Positions 45,701 to 58,736 are shown, counted from the first letter of the stretch. The stretch: 64,000 bases of DNA from Glossina fuscipes (GCF_014805625.2 NW_023998453.1:950921-1014920), one strand, 5' to 3'. Notes: generated from the letters alone by a model not told the origin. Numbers and translations: made by a program.

Positions 45701-48044
45701 GTTGTTCATCACGGTGTCGAAAGAGACATTATACTCTTACTGGAACATTAATTATTAATTATAGTAATGATTATTATTGCATAATGAAGTTGTCTTTAAT
45801 AATTGTTATTATTAATTAATAAATTAAACTTAAAATCTTTGGATGATAAAAAGATTTACATTTTAGTATTTTAAGACGAAAATTTGTACAAAATACTGAC
45901 TTGAGATATAGATTTACAGTCGTAAGTAAGAGCCATATAGTAGTATTTTTCACAGCCCTTCTTATAAAAGGATTGCTATGAAAAGTAAGCCCTAATAAAG
46001 AGACAAAATCGCATTTTTGCTATTTTGTTATTTTATCAGGAAAGTCTATAATTGATTTCACAAGAAATAAACTTCAATAAAATACGAGTCACGTCGATTT
46101 TCGTAAGCCTTTATCGTATTTTACGATAGAAAAAAAAATTGAACTAGTGTAAGGTATTTAATTGTCGGCTTTGCTTTATTCATAATTCTGGCGCTTATCA
46201 TAATTATCAAGATATATAGAATTGAATATTGTGCAAACTAACTTTTGTTTGTATTATTGGTAAGAATGTTATATAGATGAACTTGTGGAAGAAAATTATC
46301 TTCTGAACCCAAGTTTAAATTGGACGATGTTCATAATTATCCATAGCTTCGTTGTCTTAATTTAAGTTGACTTTAGGTATTGTGCCACCGTGACGTTAAT
46401 GAACGCATTAGTATCACAATAATACGTTCCATTTATATTCTCCTCCCTTAAGGCCCAATTTCATGATTTTGTTATGAAATTTTGATAGCAAATATTAAAT
46501 AGCAGACTCCGATAGCAGTTTGGTTTTCCGCTATATTTCACTGTACCAGCTATGTTGGATGCTCTTCGATGATTGATTGAATGTACTGATTTTCATAATT
46601 TGATATGTGGCCATAACTGGCCAAGGTCAGCTTTTTCCGATTAATATGATTATGGATATGAAAGAATGATATACATGCATAATTTGTCCAAGAATCTTCC
46701 TTTAATCGAAGATTTACTTAATTTGAAGAATTCCTGATATGTATTTGTAAATGCTAATCTACTAACCCAAAGACAACCATACAATATCATATAGGTATAA
46801 AAATATCGAGCTATTATTTTAAAAAAACTCATTAATAAAATAATTTAAAGCTTAAAGTTATTGCGAGAAATTTCCTTTTTACGGTAAAAATTTTTTCATC
46901 AAATTCATTGTCACAATTGTCATAACGGAGAAGGTGCGCCAAATAGCATTTACACGTCATTCTAATCTTAGTTGAAAATGTTTTGGCTCTCGACGCGTTT
47001 ATAATGCGCAGTGGCATGTTAATTGGCCAGACTAGTTTACTGCCGCCACTACAAGAGAAGGAAAAAATATTGCATTCAAAAAAGGCATCTATTGCTTACA
47101 GCGAAAAAAAAATAATAAAAAACAGCAAAAACAACAACAACACTCGCAATCAAAAATGTCAATTGCACTTAAATACGCTAATTGAACGCATTTTTCATTA
47201 CACGTAATACACGTATAGTTATGCGAACTGTTGCTGTGCGACAATTAAATCCTATACCCTATAACGAGGAATAGCGGTGTATTCATTTCAACATGAAATA
47301 TGTTCGACATCCCATTGCTGATGTCCGTAAATCTAGTTGAAATCTTAAGCGTGACCATAAAGCTTTTTCTGGGGGAACCAATCCCTTTACCTTTTTCCTC
47401 CGCAAATTTGTCAGATAACTATCGCCCACAATTTGTCAAAATTTTCTACTTTTAATGTCATCTCTTATAGATATCTTTAAATTCTTATATTTATGTTGCG
47501 TTTGTTCTTAATTTTGCGTCTCGTTGTGCTAATAATGCTTTAATAAGTTACTTTTCGGAAAATCCTTATGACTGGATTAGTGCAATTAATCAAATGTGTT
47601 ATGCTACGTGTATAAAAAAAGGAAAAGAACAATTAAATGAAGCGAGTAGTAGGTATTTGAACTTTCAATCCAAACCAAATGTAAATACTTTTTGTTTTTT
47701 GCCGGCAATAAATTCTGTAATATTGCGGTAAATATTTTTTTTTTTTTTTTTTTTTAATTTAGTATTTTTTTCTCTCAATATTTTAAAGAAACAGAAAAAA
47801 ATTATTGATCGCATAAAAATGTATTTTTATTAACGGATTTAAAAGTATATTTTTTATTGCGTGATATGTATGGTAAATGTTACCGGTTAGCTAAGATAGT
47901 TAAAGGCACATGTGCACATTAATATTCTTGTCGTAAATAATATTTGATTATAAACAAACATTACTATTTTTTTTTTAGCAAGCAATGATATTTGTGGTTT
48001 AATTAAATTAATCTGGCCTGGCCTGACCTGGCTATAGCCACAGA
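41931..48044. other. Gene-poor AT-rich stretch
   Basis: Poly-A/T runs (about 42660-42677, 42719-42747, 42787-42803, 45113-45145, 47731-47755), TA-rich tracts near 44106-44145 and 44328-44350, and a possible repeat remnant at 45445-45530 (TTTAAGCCTGTTTGTCC). No exon, RNA gene or recognisable protein was found. Confidence 0.5.
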
Positions 48045-48510
48045 AAAGAAATAACAGTAGCAAGCAGCAGCAATAGAAATCACAATGATAAAAACTATAG
48101 TAATAGCAATAGCAATAGGCATAGCCGTAGTCATAGCCAAAGTAGTAGCAATAGTAATAGCAAAGCCAATATTAATACTACGGCAATACAACAAGCAATA
48201 GCAACAACAAGGGAATTAACAGCATAGCAAAAACAAAATGAACAGTAGCAACAGCGATAGCACAAGGAAAAACAACAAAACAGTAGGAAAAAGGAATAGC
48301 AACAGAAACACTAATAGTAACGGCAAACGAAACGTCAGTGGTAAAAATAATAGGAACATTAATAGCAATACTTATAGCAATGACAATAGCACTAGCAATA
48401 AAAGTAGCAAGAATAAAAATAATCGGAATAGCAAAAGGAATAGCCATAGCAACAGATATATTAATAGCAGTAGCAATATTAGCAACAGTAGCAGTTGCTA
48501 TAGTTAAGTC
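48045..48510 (+). repeat. Degenerate AGCAAT/ATAGCA-type array
   Basis: About 465 bp built almost only from RNC- and ATAGCA-like hexamers and trimers, with continual single-base changes. Because stops are rare in this composition, long frames open on both strands: Asn/Ser-rich on plus (48238-48507), Ala/Ile-rich on minus (48178-48447). These are composition artefacts unless transcripts show otherwise. Confidence 0.8.
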
Positions 48511-50625
48511 AAATGTAGACTGAATTCAAAAGCAAAGTGTAAAATAAAAAAAGGGAACGAATCATTTTAAAACTAACCTCACTTTTATAAATCTAGGGAA
48601 CAGCTTTTTATTTAAAAATTACGAACCTATGTCATGGTAGATGTCGTGGCCATTTTGCTTCAAGAACTCAAGAGTGATTCAGTTAATATAAATAGAGTTC
48701 ATGGTGTTCTAAAAAACTGAACGATTTTGTCAGAATTGATTAGTAAGCTCCGAATGGGAGTGTGAGTACTTCCTAGCCTGCCTTTGTTTTGTAAGCCAAA
48801 ATTGTAAAGCCATGGTGACGAGGAAAATGTAAATATTTTACCTTAAGCCATAGGAAATTCCTTTTATTAAGGATTTTTATCATATTTTGTATAACTAAGA
48901 AGAGACAATCAATGATTCTGTTTACATCAATGAGTTTTATTACAAAACATTCGATTATCTATTTGTAAATGGAAGGACAGAAGCAAATAGAGTGACAAAA
49001 GCAAACATCATCATAGCTGCTTATGATTTGCCATCAATTTAAACTTTTTAAATTTTCTGCTCACCAGAACACTGGCAAAGTGAATCTCAATCTAAAATGC
49101 ATTCATTTTTACGGTCTTACTTACATACATAACTTCATCTGCATTCTTTTTCATAAAGTTTTCGATAATCTTTCCTCTGGTAAAATTATATTTCATTTAT
49201 GTACATTGCATCCTTATGTATCGAAAGCCTTTTACTCTTCCCTCGTCATTGATGTGCTTCTCTTGCCATGCACAACAGGACAAAGATGTGATTTAAATTT
49301 CTTCATATTAATATTCATTTGAATGCAGGTACCATTGTTTATTTGTCCTCTTCATCTTGCTGTGTCCAGCACAACAACAACAATCACATATTTTTTTTAT
49401 TGCTTTGCAAGTCGTGCATATATACATTCATTCCAACATTAAAATAAATATTTTAAATGCATAAAAAACTTATCTTTGGTTTATATATTCTCAGCCAACT
49501 GACTAAGATTCGTTAAGAACGCGTAAAATTGCAGTGGAAACAAGCACAACGATAATGAGAGAAATCCAAAGAAATTTAAAGTATATCGCAGAACAAGGCT
49601 TTCTTCAAGCAGATCATGGGACCGCCAAAAATCCAAATCAACTGAGGTCCGTGTAACTATCAAGTAGTTCGCGATTTTAAGGCATTAGCTTGATAGGCTG
49701 GATAAGAAAATGTCAAATCTTTTACTCGTTAAATTTGACGGATCCCATGTTATTCTGCCGCATTTTTATTGTTCTTTGTTGCAACTCACCTATGCTAAGG
49801 TTACTGATCGGCAATCATAGAAAAATGACTTAAACAATTTAAAAAGTCTACCTCCATCTGGCACTTTATCTCGGCAATCGTTCTAGGTACATAGAAATTC
49901 CAGAAAATGAATTCAATGGCAGCAGTTTACCATTCAATCTGACGAAACGAAATTTAGTGGAATTTAGTAGTTACTCTTGTTTATTTTATTTATGCAGTGT
50001 TTTTTTTATAAAACAAACTAACTAATATTCTGTTTTCATTGATTGAGGAACGACTAACTAGAAACAATATTTTCCTAAGTGACTGAAATTGTTTTACAGA
50101 GAGAAAGCGCTTTTATACCTAATACGTTTGTAACATCGCGAAGAAAGTTTCTGAAACCTCATGAAATATAAACATTTTTGGCCAGCATCGAATTCTGTGT
50201 GTTTACGTAATGTCTATGACAAATATTTTCTTGGTTGCAAAAATAAAGTCATCGGCTTCAAATTTGGCAAAAACATCGGGAGTTCGCGAACCCAGGTTGA
50301 TATTGAAAATGGCACAAATTAGTGAAAACAGACGCCCGCAGTAAAGCGTAAGGGAAACGATCATACGATTCTATGCCATTAACACAATAGGTTTGATTAT
50401 CGAGATTGTGCTATCGTCCTTCTCGCGGATCAATACTATGACTCAACCATTGCTATCCGATTGCTATTAAAATATGGCGAAGGTGTGCTTGGACAATTAC
50501 AACACTTAGAGATTGTTCACCAACCACATAAATAAAGCTGTTGTAAACACAAGCTCCATGTTAAACGTGCTATTGCTTCGTAGGAGCAATCCGGTTAATA
50601 ATGGGATCATAGCGTTATACGGATT
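48511..50625. other. Intergenic stretch
   Basis: AT-rich sequence with no supported gene. A plus-strand frame at 49023-49322 (starts MICHQFKLFKF) shows no domain. It contains the second copy of the 34.7-kb repeat at 49755-49925 and a moderately GC-richer patch near 50290-50620. Confidence 0.45.
49755..49925 (+). repeat. Dispersed repeat, copy 2 of a diverged pair (with 34715-34860)
   Basis: Blocks TTCTTTGTTGCAACTCACC, AACAATTTAAAAAGTCTACC, TCTGGCACTTTATCTCGGC and CTAGGTACATAGAAAT occur in the order seen at 34715. This copy is slightly longer at its left end. Confidence 0.65.
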
Positions 50626-50868
50626 CTATGCTAATCTATAACTTAGTGTAACCGTAGATACACTAACTCCACGCTCTTTCGTGGATGTTATGGTAAATAC
50701 ACTGCCATTGACTATATTGTATGTTACACGCCCATTGGCTGACATTGTTTTATCTGTGCTAAAAGTGGAGAGCATCACCTCGGCATCAGTTTGCTGGGGA
50801 AAGTAAGCGGCTATGCATTTGCTGCATAGTAAGTAAGCAATTAAAGTGTTGGTCAGAGGAGTCTGCAA
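50626..50868 (-). pseudogene. Unrecognised exon-like open frame after a strong acceptor
   Basis: A textbook acceptor (ATCAATTTTGCAG) is followed by 80 open codons starting LQTPLTNTLIAYLLCSKC and including ANGRVTYNIVNGSVFTITST, then TAG. Composition looks like a beta-rich extracellular protein, but I recognise no family. Its frame does not continue from the BTB fragment just upstream. It may be a decayed exon or a chance open frame. Confidence 0.3.
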
Positions 50869-50929
50869 CTGCAAAATTGATAAATATTTATAATTTAAGG
50901 ATATGTAATGGATGTCCTTGAACTTACTA

Positions 50930-51131
50930 ACAAGCCTTCGAATACTTGAACAATTGATCGATTAGCTTTAGTCCGCTCTTAAGAAATAGTACACATTGAC
51001 CTTTTATCCATTCGAACTGAAGTAAATTAAAAGTGGAAAAAAGCGATTCAATGGCGTCTTTGGTGATTGTAATCTTCCTGCTGTAGATATACACGACAAT
51101 TGCTTTCAGAGCAGTTGGCTTGATAAATAAA
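50930..51131 (-). pseudogene. BTB-domain fragment, Kelch-like type
   Basis: The minus strand reads ALKAIVVYIYSRKITITKDA, then LLQFEWIKGQCVLFLKSGL, then FKYSKAC. This matches the second half of BTB domains in Kelch-like proteins (ALKxLVDYIYTGxIxIT...NLLQLxxVxxxCxxFLxSQL). A consensus donor, GTAAGT, follows the last codons and pairs with the TTTTGCAG acceptor at 50869-50870 as a 59-nt intron, but splicing there runs into a stop within about five codons. The first half of the BTB domain, the BACK domain and the Kelch repeats were not found. It is probably a relic of a duplicated Kelch-like adaptor gene. Confidence 0.6.
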
Positions 51132-51245
51132 TTTTAGGTTTCGCTCTCAATTTTCTTTTTTTCCATATCGTTTGAAAGAGATTTCTTATAGATTTGTTGC
51201 TTGCTTGACAGACTTATGAAAATATTTAGGTTGAAGTATAGCTAA

Positions 51246-51446
51246 AAATAAGGTGACGGAACTACAAGTAAAATTTTGAATGCAGATACATTCGCTCTCC
51301 ACTTCCAACTGAGGTCGCAATGGCATAAAATCGAAGAATGTTAGATTAGATTTTACATTCGGTTGTTGTATAGTTTTCGCACTTGGCATTTGATCCAGGC
51401 CTAATGTATCGAAAGCATCAAGCACGACATTAGTGCAATTTAAGAT
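51246..51446 (-). pseudogene. Coding-like open stretch upstream of the BTB fragment
   Basis: Open frame with LNCTNVVLDAFDTLGLDQ and FFDFMPLRPQLEVESEC, with three N-glycosylation-type sequons. It is next to a (TA)n run at 51444-51469, beyond which another protein-like frame continues in a shifted register. No family recognised. Confidence 0.25.
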
Positions 51447-51469
51447 ATATATATATATATATATATATA

Positions 51470-51613
51470 GGACGTTTCTGAAGCGATCGATCCATATGCC
51501 ACAAAAAACTTGCACATTGCATTTTCGGAATGAGAATCTGGGAGACGGAATTGGAACGTGATATAACCCACCGGTTTGTTCCCCAAACGTTCATCGTCCT
51601 CGTTCAACTTGTT
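51470..51613 (-). pseudogene. Coding-like open stretch interrupted by a (TA)n run
   Basis: Reads NKLNEDDERLGNKPVGYITF and continues to FFVAYGSIASET before entering (TA)n. The dinucleotide run sits exactly between this frame and the one at 51246-51446. This is what a coding exon broken by a microsatellite would look like, though the family is unknown. Confidence 0.25.
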
Positions 51614-52854
51614 TCAAGCGACAACTCTGCTATGCTTTTGAGGTTATAAAAAAAGAAAGAAAAAATGATTGTTTGCATGGTATGCCTTGACAAAGGAAAT
51701 GTTCATCGAAAGATGGAAAAATATGAAAATAGATAATACTTTAGAATAAAGATTTTTTAATATTTTCTTGAAACAAGTTTTAAGTTTTTGTTGTTGTTGT
51801 AAGAAAAAAAAAAAAAAAAACAGTCTAGGGCTAATAGTTACTTTACCATACCGTTCTAATGCGTTGCATTTTAGTTACTTTTGGCCCAGAATAATCCTGT
51901 TCTGCAACGTTGTCAAATTCATAAACTTGTTATGAATATTTGTGCCACTTACACTACAAATTGTACAAAATGTAATTACCTTTGTTGTTGTGTAAAAAAG
52001 TCTTTTTTTGATATTTCATCACATCGCAATGTAAAATATTTGATACTGAACTTTACATATTTGTGTGTAATTATTTTTTCTGGTTTCAAATATATATATA
52101 TCTAACAATTAAAGATATATCAACATATATCATTTTTTATCAACTAACGCCTATTCGTGCACCCATGTAGGTGTTGTCGTCAAATTAATGCCAGCATACA
52201 AGTTCAAATTATGAATTATTCAGACACGTAATAAGATACAATCGCGTGCGATTGTATTTCTTGCAAATGATTTTCAATATCACATAAATGTACCTGTTCT
52301 TGTAGACGCACACATCGCACACACATCGACCAAGATTGTAATTTCAGTTGATTGATATTAATTAATTAAATGTTGTTTTGTCTCTTTTTTTTGTTTTTTT
52401 TTTGTTTTTCTTTAGAAATCCGTCAGTCTCTATACATTTACTTTTTATTTGTCATTTTTTTACGATATTGTTCTTTTTTAATGTAATTATAAATCAATTT
52501 TATCACATTGTAAATTAAAATAACATTTGTTTGTTGTTATTATTATTGTTGTGTCATAGTCATTGCCGGGCGAATTGAGTTAATAAATAAAATATGATTT
52601 ATTAACAAGTAAGACTACTTGTTGTTGTTGTTGTTGTTGTTGTTGCAGCACCATTAAGCACCATTTTCTAAAACTTATTAATTAAGTTCAAAACATTTCC
52701 TCATTACATATAATGTGTGTTGGACGTTCCGAAATCGCTAAACCTAAACAATGCAATGTGCGGTGTACGACAATGATATACGCAAATGCAAAAAAACGTT
52801 GCGTAAATATATATGAAAATGGAATTTGTCTACCGATTTTTTTTTTTTTTTTTA
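51614..52854. other. Intergenic stretch with simple repeats
   Basis: Poly-A at 51806-51821, TA near 52089-52100, (TTG)n at 52616-52645 and poly-T at 52838-52852. A plus-strand frame at 51881-52105 is Cys-rich (CATYTTNCTKCNYLCC) but has no recognisable domain. Confidence 0.45.
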
Positions 52855-53040
52855 TTATGACCAATCACTCAAGGCATGTCTTCTGTTCGTTTAACACGAT
52901 GTCTGTCTGAAAGAAGAGAGTGAAGAGACAGAAATAGGGAGGCGGTGATAGTTACAGCCTTGTGGGTGCGTGGCTAGTCGATAAATGTTACGCCTCTACT
53001 GGCTGGTTCTTATCTACTGGGCTACCCAGGCGGATGACTC
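52855..53040 (+). repeat. Dispersed repeat, copy 2 of a diverged pair (with 26000-26185)
   Basis: See 26000-26185. Preceded by a poly-T run, and not followed by reverse-transcriptase sequence. Confidence 0.6.
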
Positions 53041-55909
53041 TAGCGCCATATGTAGTGCACATGTATCTGGAATTTTATTTTTTTTTGCAGCTCGGACATA
53101 TGGCAATAAGAAGTAGTCACAAAGCCAACACATGTCTCGATAACAAAACTACTTTTTCTAGCAATAAAATATCGAGCTCAGTACCGTTGCGTTTTTTCCT
53201 TTGGCGTATGACAGGAAAGAATGCATTCGTTCAAGGCAAAAATGGTATTTTCCACTTAGACTATTACTGCAGAATTTAAAAAATTTTTACTCCCTTTTCT
53301 GAAGTTAAGATTAAACCATTAAGGGAGTTCTGCAGAAAACAAAATGAATGGTAGTAGGAATGGATGAAATCTAGGCTATTCACAAAGTTGGAGGTATGGA
53401 AGCTTTCCGGTCGAGCTCTCCTAATTTTTGCCAAATAATTATAAATAAGTATGATCCGGCATTATCCGCTAGCCAGATTGGAGCAATTCAAGATGACCTT
53501 CCAATCCCAGCCTGGCTCTCATTTTCAACACGCTGTTCTTTCCCATTTAATCGAATTCTGTCTATACTGTCACTCCCTGTGAGTGGGGTATTGGTAGTCA
53601 AGCCTATAAATTTATGCAACCACCCGACAGCTCATCCGACTTTATCTCATATATATATTCATTGAATATATATGCAGATGCATTGAATATATCTTCATAA
53701 GTGAACGTCATCATATAACTCATTAATAATTTTCTATTCCCGAAAATATGAAACTATCTTTATCAATGAATAATAGCTATAACTGGCTATAATCGATTAA
53801 GGCTTATGATCATTTCATGTCAGCTTGGCGTGTAAAAAACATGCCCATGTTCCTTAGCCGTTGTTTTACTTAATTTCGCCAGGGTACGTGTAATATATTT
53901 TAACTAAATTTTTATTGCGCTATGCCACCGCAACTACATTAAAAACAATTACAAAAATGTGTATGATAGTTCAGCAGGCTGGAACCAAGTCCTCCAAATA
54001 GCCAGCATAGGTGAAGCAATGTGTAACACAATCAGCTTAAGCCTATTAATTAAATTACAGCTCATTATATTAGAAAAGGGGAAATGAATCTCTACGTTAA
54101 AAAAAAAAAAATGCTGTTCGCACGACTCAGGCACTTTCAAGAATTTATTATATGACTCATTGTTTCTAAAAATAGATATTTTTGTTAAGATATTTTTAAA
54201 ATGTTAATAAAATATTATTATTAAAAGATATTATAATTGTTGTTTTTGTAGAAAGTAGGAACTTGTTATGCAGCTACTTTAGGAAAAATACGTCCAACTT
54301 GGTCCCGTCCCTGCTATAAATAATGAATTCCTCGAACGTAATATGATGAACTCATTCTGGTCAGCTTGGCCACTATGGCCCAAAGGCGTAGAGTAGGCTA
54401 ATCTTGTTACCTCTATTATGCTATTTGCTTTGCTATTGCTTTGAAGCTTCAGTTCGATTTATCTCAGCTCTAGTAAAAATCAATTGCCACCATAAGCTCA
54501 TCTTTTTAGCCTAGATAAAGCTAGTTAAGAGGAGTCAAGTTCGTAACTTAACACATTTGTTACAGTGAGCTCCAAAGTTCATTAATGTCATACAGTGAGG
54601 TTAGCCTATATAAGTAGCCTAGCTTGGTTAGCTTGAGCAATTCAAATTCGTATAGTTCTGCGTCCTAAATTAAGTTCTTCTTATTTTTTCTTTTTCTTTT
54701 TTTTAAGCTCAGATCAGTTTAGTTCACTGCATATAGCTTGGACTGATTATATTTCTGCAGTCATAAGCAATAAGCTTACGTTTCCTAACCTCGTTCGCTT
54801 CACTTGGCCACTTAAACGTAGATTAGTTGATTCATTTCAGCTTAGTATGCAACTTCATGTAGGCAACTCAGTCTCGGTTAACTCTGTGTTCGTAGCGTCG
54901 GTGGGTTTCCCGTCTTCGATTCTTCTTAAACATTTCCGATCGTTTCGCTTGCAGGATAAAAATCACCCAACCTTCGCATTTGCTTTTTATTCTCGTTTAC
55001 TGTTTCTAAGAGCAAAAGTAATTGTGTAGAAAATGTTGCACGATTGAAAACATGATGATTTGATTCATTTGAGTGAGGTTAGCTTGATCCGTGTAAGTTC
55101 GTTCACCTTTGCAATTGAAAGCGGAACCGTTAATACGAGAATAGTTTACAATTTTTTAATTGATATAACATAGATTGAAAAAGAACCATAGTTGCCTTTC
55201 ACTTAGGCCGAGCAATTTAGGTCTGACATGTTCTTGCATTAAATTTTATTTAGCTGTTTTTGTGCTCCCAATACGGTTTAGTTCCACTTAACTTATTTGG
55301 CAACTAAAATCCTGTCAATGTCGTTCTATCGGAATCGTCTTAAATTGACGTAACCATCTAAAAACAGCAGGCTACCGTTCACATTCATTTCGACAGATTA
55401 CAGATATCATATGTAAAGGATTAGCACTATCTATAACTCGGTGGTACTAGTGTAGGGGATAAAAAGAAAAAAAAAAGCATTAATAATTAATTAAAAAAAT
55501 TTAATTATTATTTACACATAAGCTTTTAACGTAAATCTATTAAAATGCAATATTTATATATATATATATATCCCTATATATATATAAGGATTAAAAGTAG
55601 TAAACACATAAAAAAAGTCTTTATATATTTATAATCAATCATTTGCTGATTGACTTGTAAAGAAACTTGGAAAAGAAAATTGAAAGCAAAATCAATTTGT
55701 AATTGTTTCAAATTCCGTCTCCATGGGTGTTCACTGTCGTGAATTATCTTAATTGCTGTTGTTCCGTTTAGAAAAAAGAGAATTGCTATCATTAAAATAA
55801 TTCTATAATTAAGTGTTCACCACTGATCACTACACATTGTTTTCTTGTTTATATATAGATACACACATATATATATCTAAAATATACATATAAATATGTA
55901 TATATATAT

Positions 55910-55949
<40 letters not shown>

Positions 55950-58736
55950 TTGGCTTAATCTATAATTTTAATGGAGTTTAGTATAGCGTACAGTAGTGTA
56001 TACATGTGCATGTATTGGATGTGTAGACTCGACTGCTTTATATTTAATTTAATTATAACTTTAATTTTTCATGATTAATTATACAGTAACTGTTTGAATA
56101 TGAACTTTTTGTAAAATAAACACAGTTTTATCAAATCGTAATAAACGCTTTTCATATTATACTTTATTAAGATAATATTTATAATAAGTTTAATTTTAAT
56201 TCATTTCATTTTTCATCCAAGACCTTGGAAGGTTATCATATTTAATTAAATTACAAGAAAGCGTGAAAACGTCTCTAAAATATATTCGCCGGCGAATAAA
56301 AAAATTCTTATATGACTTCTGCTTCGAATATTACGATAAGCCTGGTAGTAGAGAAAATAATTTTGTCTAATTTCACATTACTATCAGTAGCAAAGGGACA
56401 AACTAAAAATTATCTAAAAAGTTTTAATTAAATGTTTCCGGGACTCTTGGGCCATTAACATAGCTTCTGTCCAGCCATTAACAGAAATCACTAAACAAAC
56501 TCCCAGAAGGATTAAAACCAAAATATATAAAAATAAGAATTTTTCAGAATTTTTTCAAAAAATTTTATGAACAATTCATCTCTATGTTAATTAGTGAAAA
56601 TGTGGTACAAAAAAGTTGTTGTACTATGTCAAAAATGAAATTGAAAAAGCAAAAGTTTATTTAGCTACTGCGACCAGGTACTGGGAAAAAATAAAACGAA
56701 TATTACATGAATTCTTCCTTTTCAACGGTGTACCGCTTATCTTCAGTTTTCATGGAAATTTTTTTTTTTGACTTTGAAAACTAGTCTGTATGGACTAATG
56801 GTCGAAAGGACAGTTTGACTAAACCAAATATTGAATGAAAGTTAGATTGCATGCATCCATGATCAGCGATGTACAGTTTACATTTAGTTTCCTTCGGAAA
56901 TTTTTTTTTTCTAATGTTTTGAAAATTGCTCTACTTAGCATAATATATATTAATATTATTCATAACACAGCAATGCTCGGAAGGTGACTGTGGCCAAATC
57001 AAGTAATGCGAAAAAATCAAGCTCATACTCCGTGAATCCTTTGATCAGTAACTTTTCCAATGATGTACTAGTCTCTGGCTTTAGAAAAGCAAAAAGAATA
57101 GCCGAACAACTTCAATAAAATATAAACCTGAATGCAATTTGTGTGCAGGCGATCTAATTACTTTTATGGAAATGCTGCTAGTTCGACCGTTACAGTGACT
57201 AGATTGTGTTCAGGAAGGATGTTGAGTAACTTGAATATCCGACATTACTTGTCGCACAGAGTATATTGAGTTTGTGTAGATGTAGCAGCCACAGCAGCCA
57301 CATTTAAGCTACACCGCCAAGTATAGCGGTCGATTCAGTAGTATTTTCTAAAACGGTTTATACTTGCGTATATATCCGCCTGCGTGACGTTTTCTCATGT
57401 ATTTTTGTCTTTAAGTTAAAGGCCGAAAAGCGAAAAATCAAAACATGAACTTTCTTGTGGGATCAATTTTGCGTTAGCTGGGAAAGGCGAAATGTACAAT
57501 TTTAATTATAAAATTTTAGTTTGAGTCCTCATGCCAGACTGAGGAAAAATATGTGTTTAATCGCATATAATATACGACATTTATTCATTAATTTTTTTTT
57601 TATATATTTATTTTTTACCCATTTATACATGAAACTCAACTAAAGAAAATTACAGTCGAATTTAATGTAAGTGAAAATCTTATACTAATTGTTTTAAAAA
57701 CTAGTATACAATAAAAAGAAAAATAAAAAGAAGAATAATAAAAACAAAATAAGTTAAAAATAAAATAAAAAGGTGGAAATAATAAATCATGTATAAATAA
57801 ATAAAAAGAGCGAAAAAAAAAGAAAAAAATTAAAAAAAAAAAACGCATGTACACAGCTAGCACACAAGCATATCCGCAACAAGAATAGATCCAGCTTGCA
57901 AGTGAATCCCTAAACCGTTGCAAATATGCATAAGCTTGGCAACGTATACGTTAGCAACACAATATTATTTTAAATAAAATAAAAATATCGACGATACAAT
58001 GTGCGATGTACTCGTTGTACAATGTAAGATATATTTTCGATGGCCACGTCGTGTACAAATTCGGCTTAAATCAAATTCTTTATTACTTTTATAGCAATTT
58101 ACAAAAACAATGTTTTTGAGATTATGTTACATGTCGATGAAAGTTGCCGATCTACAAAATTAGTAAGAAGATGAAGAAGAAACTGTGATTGTATCTATTT
58201 ATCTGTTATATGATATAATGATTGACGGTTGCAGCTAAAACGCCAACTGACAGACAGACAATCAAACATCAAATGTTTAACTGCAGAAAAGTTTGGCGAG
58301 GTTTTATGTTCCTTGCCATTAAATCGGATTTGATTTTTAGAAGATTTAACGGACAGAGTTAAAAGTCTTCTTAGTCCCATAAAGTAAAATTCTTCTTTGG
58401 CAAACTCACAGTTGTATCGATTTTTCCCATATATCGGTAATATATCAGGTTATGAAGAATAGTGGCTAGAGTATCCAAGAATCATTTCAATACATACGTT
58501 CGATTATTTCATTCCATATTTGTTCTCCAATATTACAAACATTGATTGTTATCTATTTTTGCGAAATAGTAAATCTTATGTCACAAATTTTTTTTTTATT
58601 TTTTTTTTTTTATTTATTTCATTGATCACATTATTTTGCATAAAATTCAATGTAACCCAATTGCAGTTGCAAAATCAAATAAGATCTATGAAAAATCTTA
58701 ATCAATAATAAAGCACATAAAAAAATTAAGCAATTA
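53041..58736. other. Gene-poor stretch
   Basis: Holds a zone of recurring TTAGCTT/GAGGTTAGC words (about 54290-55290), TA microsatellites at 55552-55585 and 55846-55945, and an A-rich tract at 57715-57842 (plus strand). Open frames at 53396-53665 and 54847-55029 show no domain. No gene supported. Confidence 0.45.
54290..55290 (+). repeat. Possible decayed minisatellite zone
   Basis: Words such as CAGTGAGGTTAGC (54593), GAGTGAGGTTAGC (55072), CTTGGCCACT (54366, 54802) and AGCTTGG/TTAGCTTGAGC recur irregularly over about 1 kb that is GC-richer than its flanks. No fixed period is evident by eye. Confidence 0.3.
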
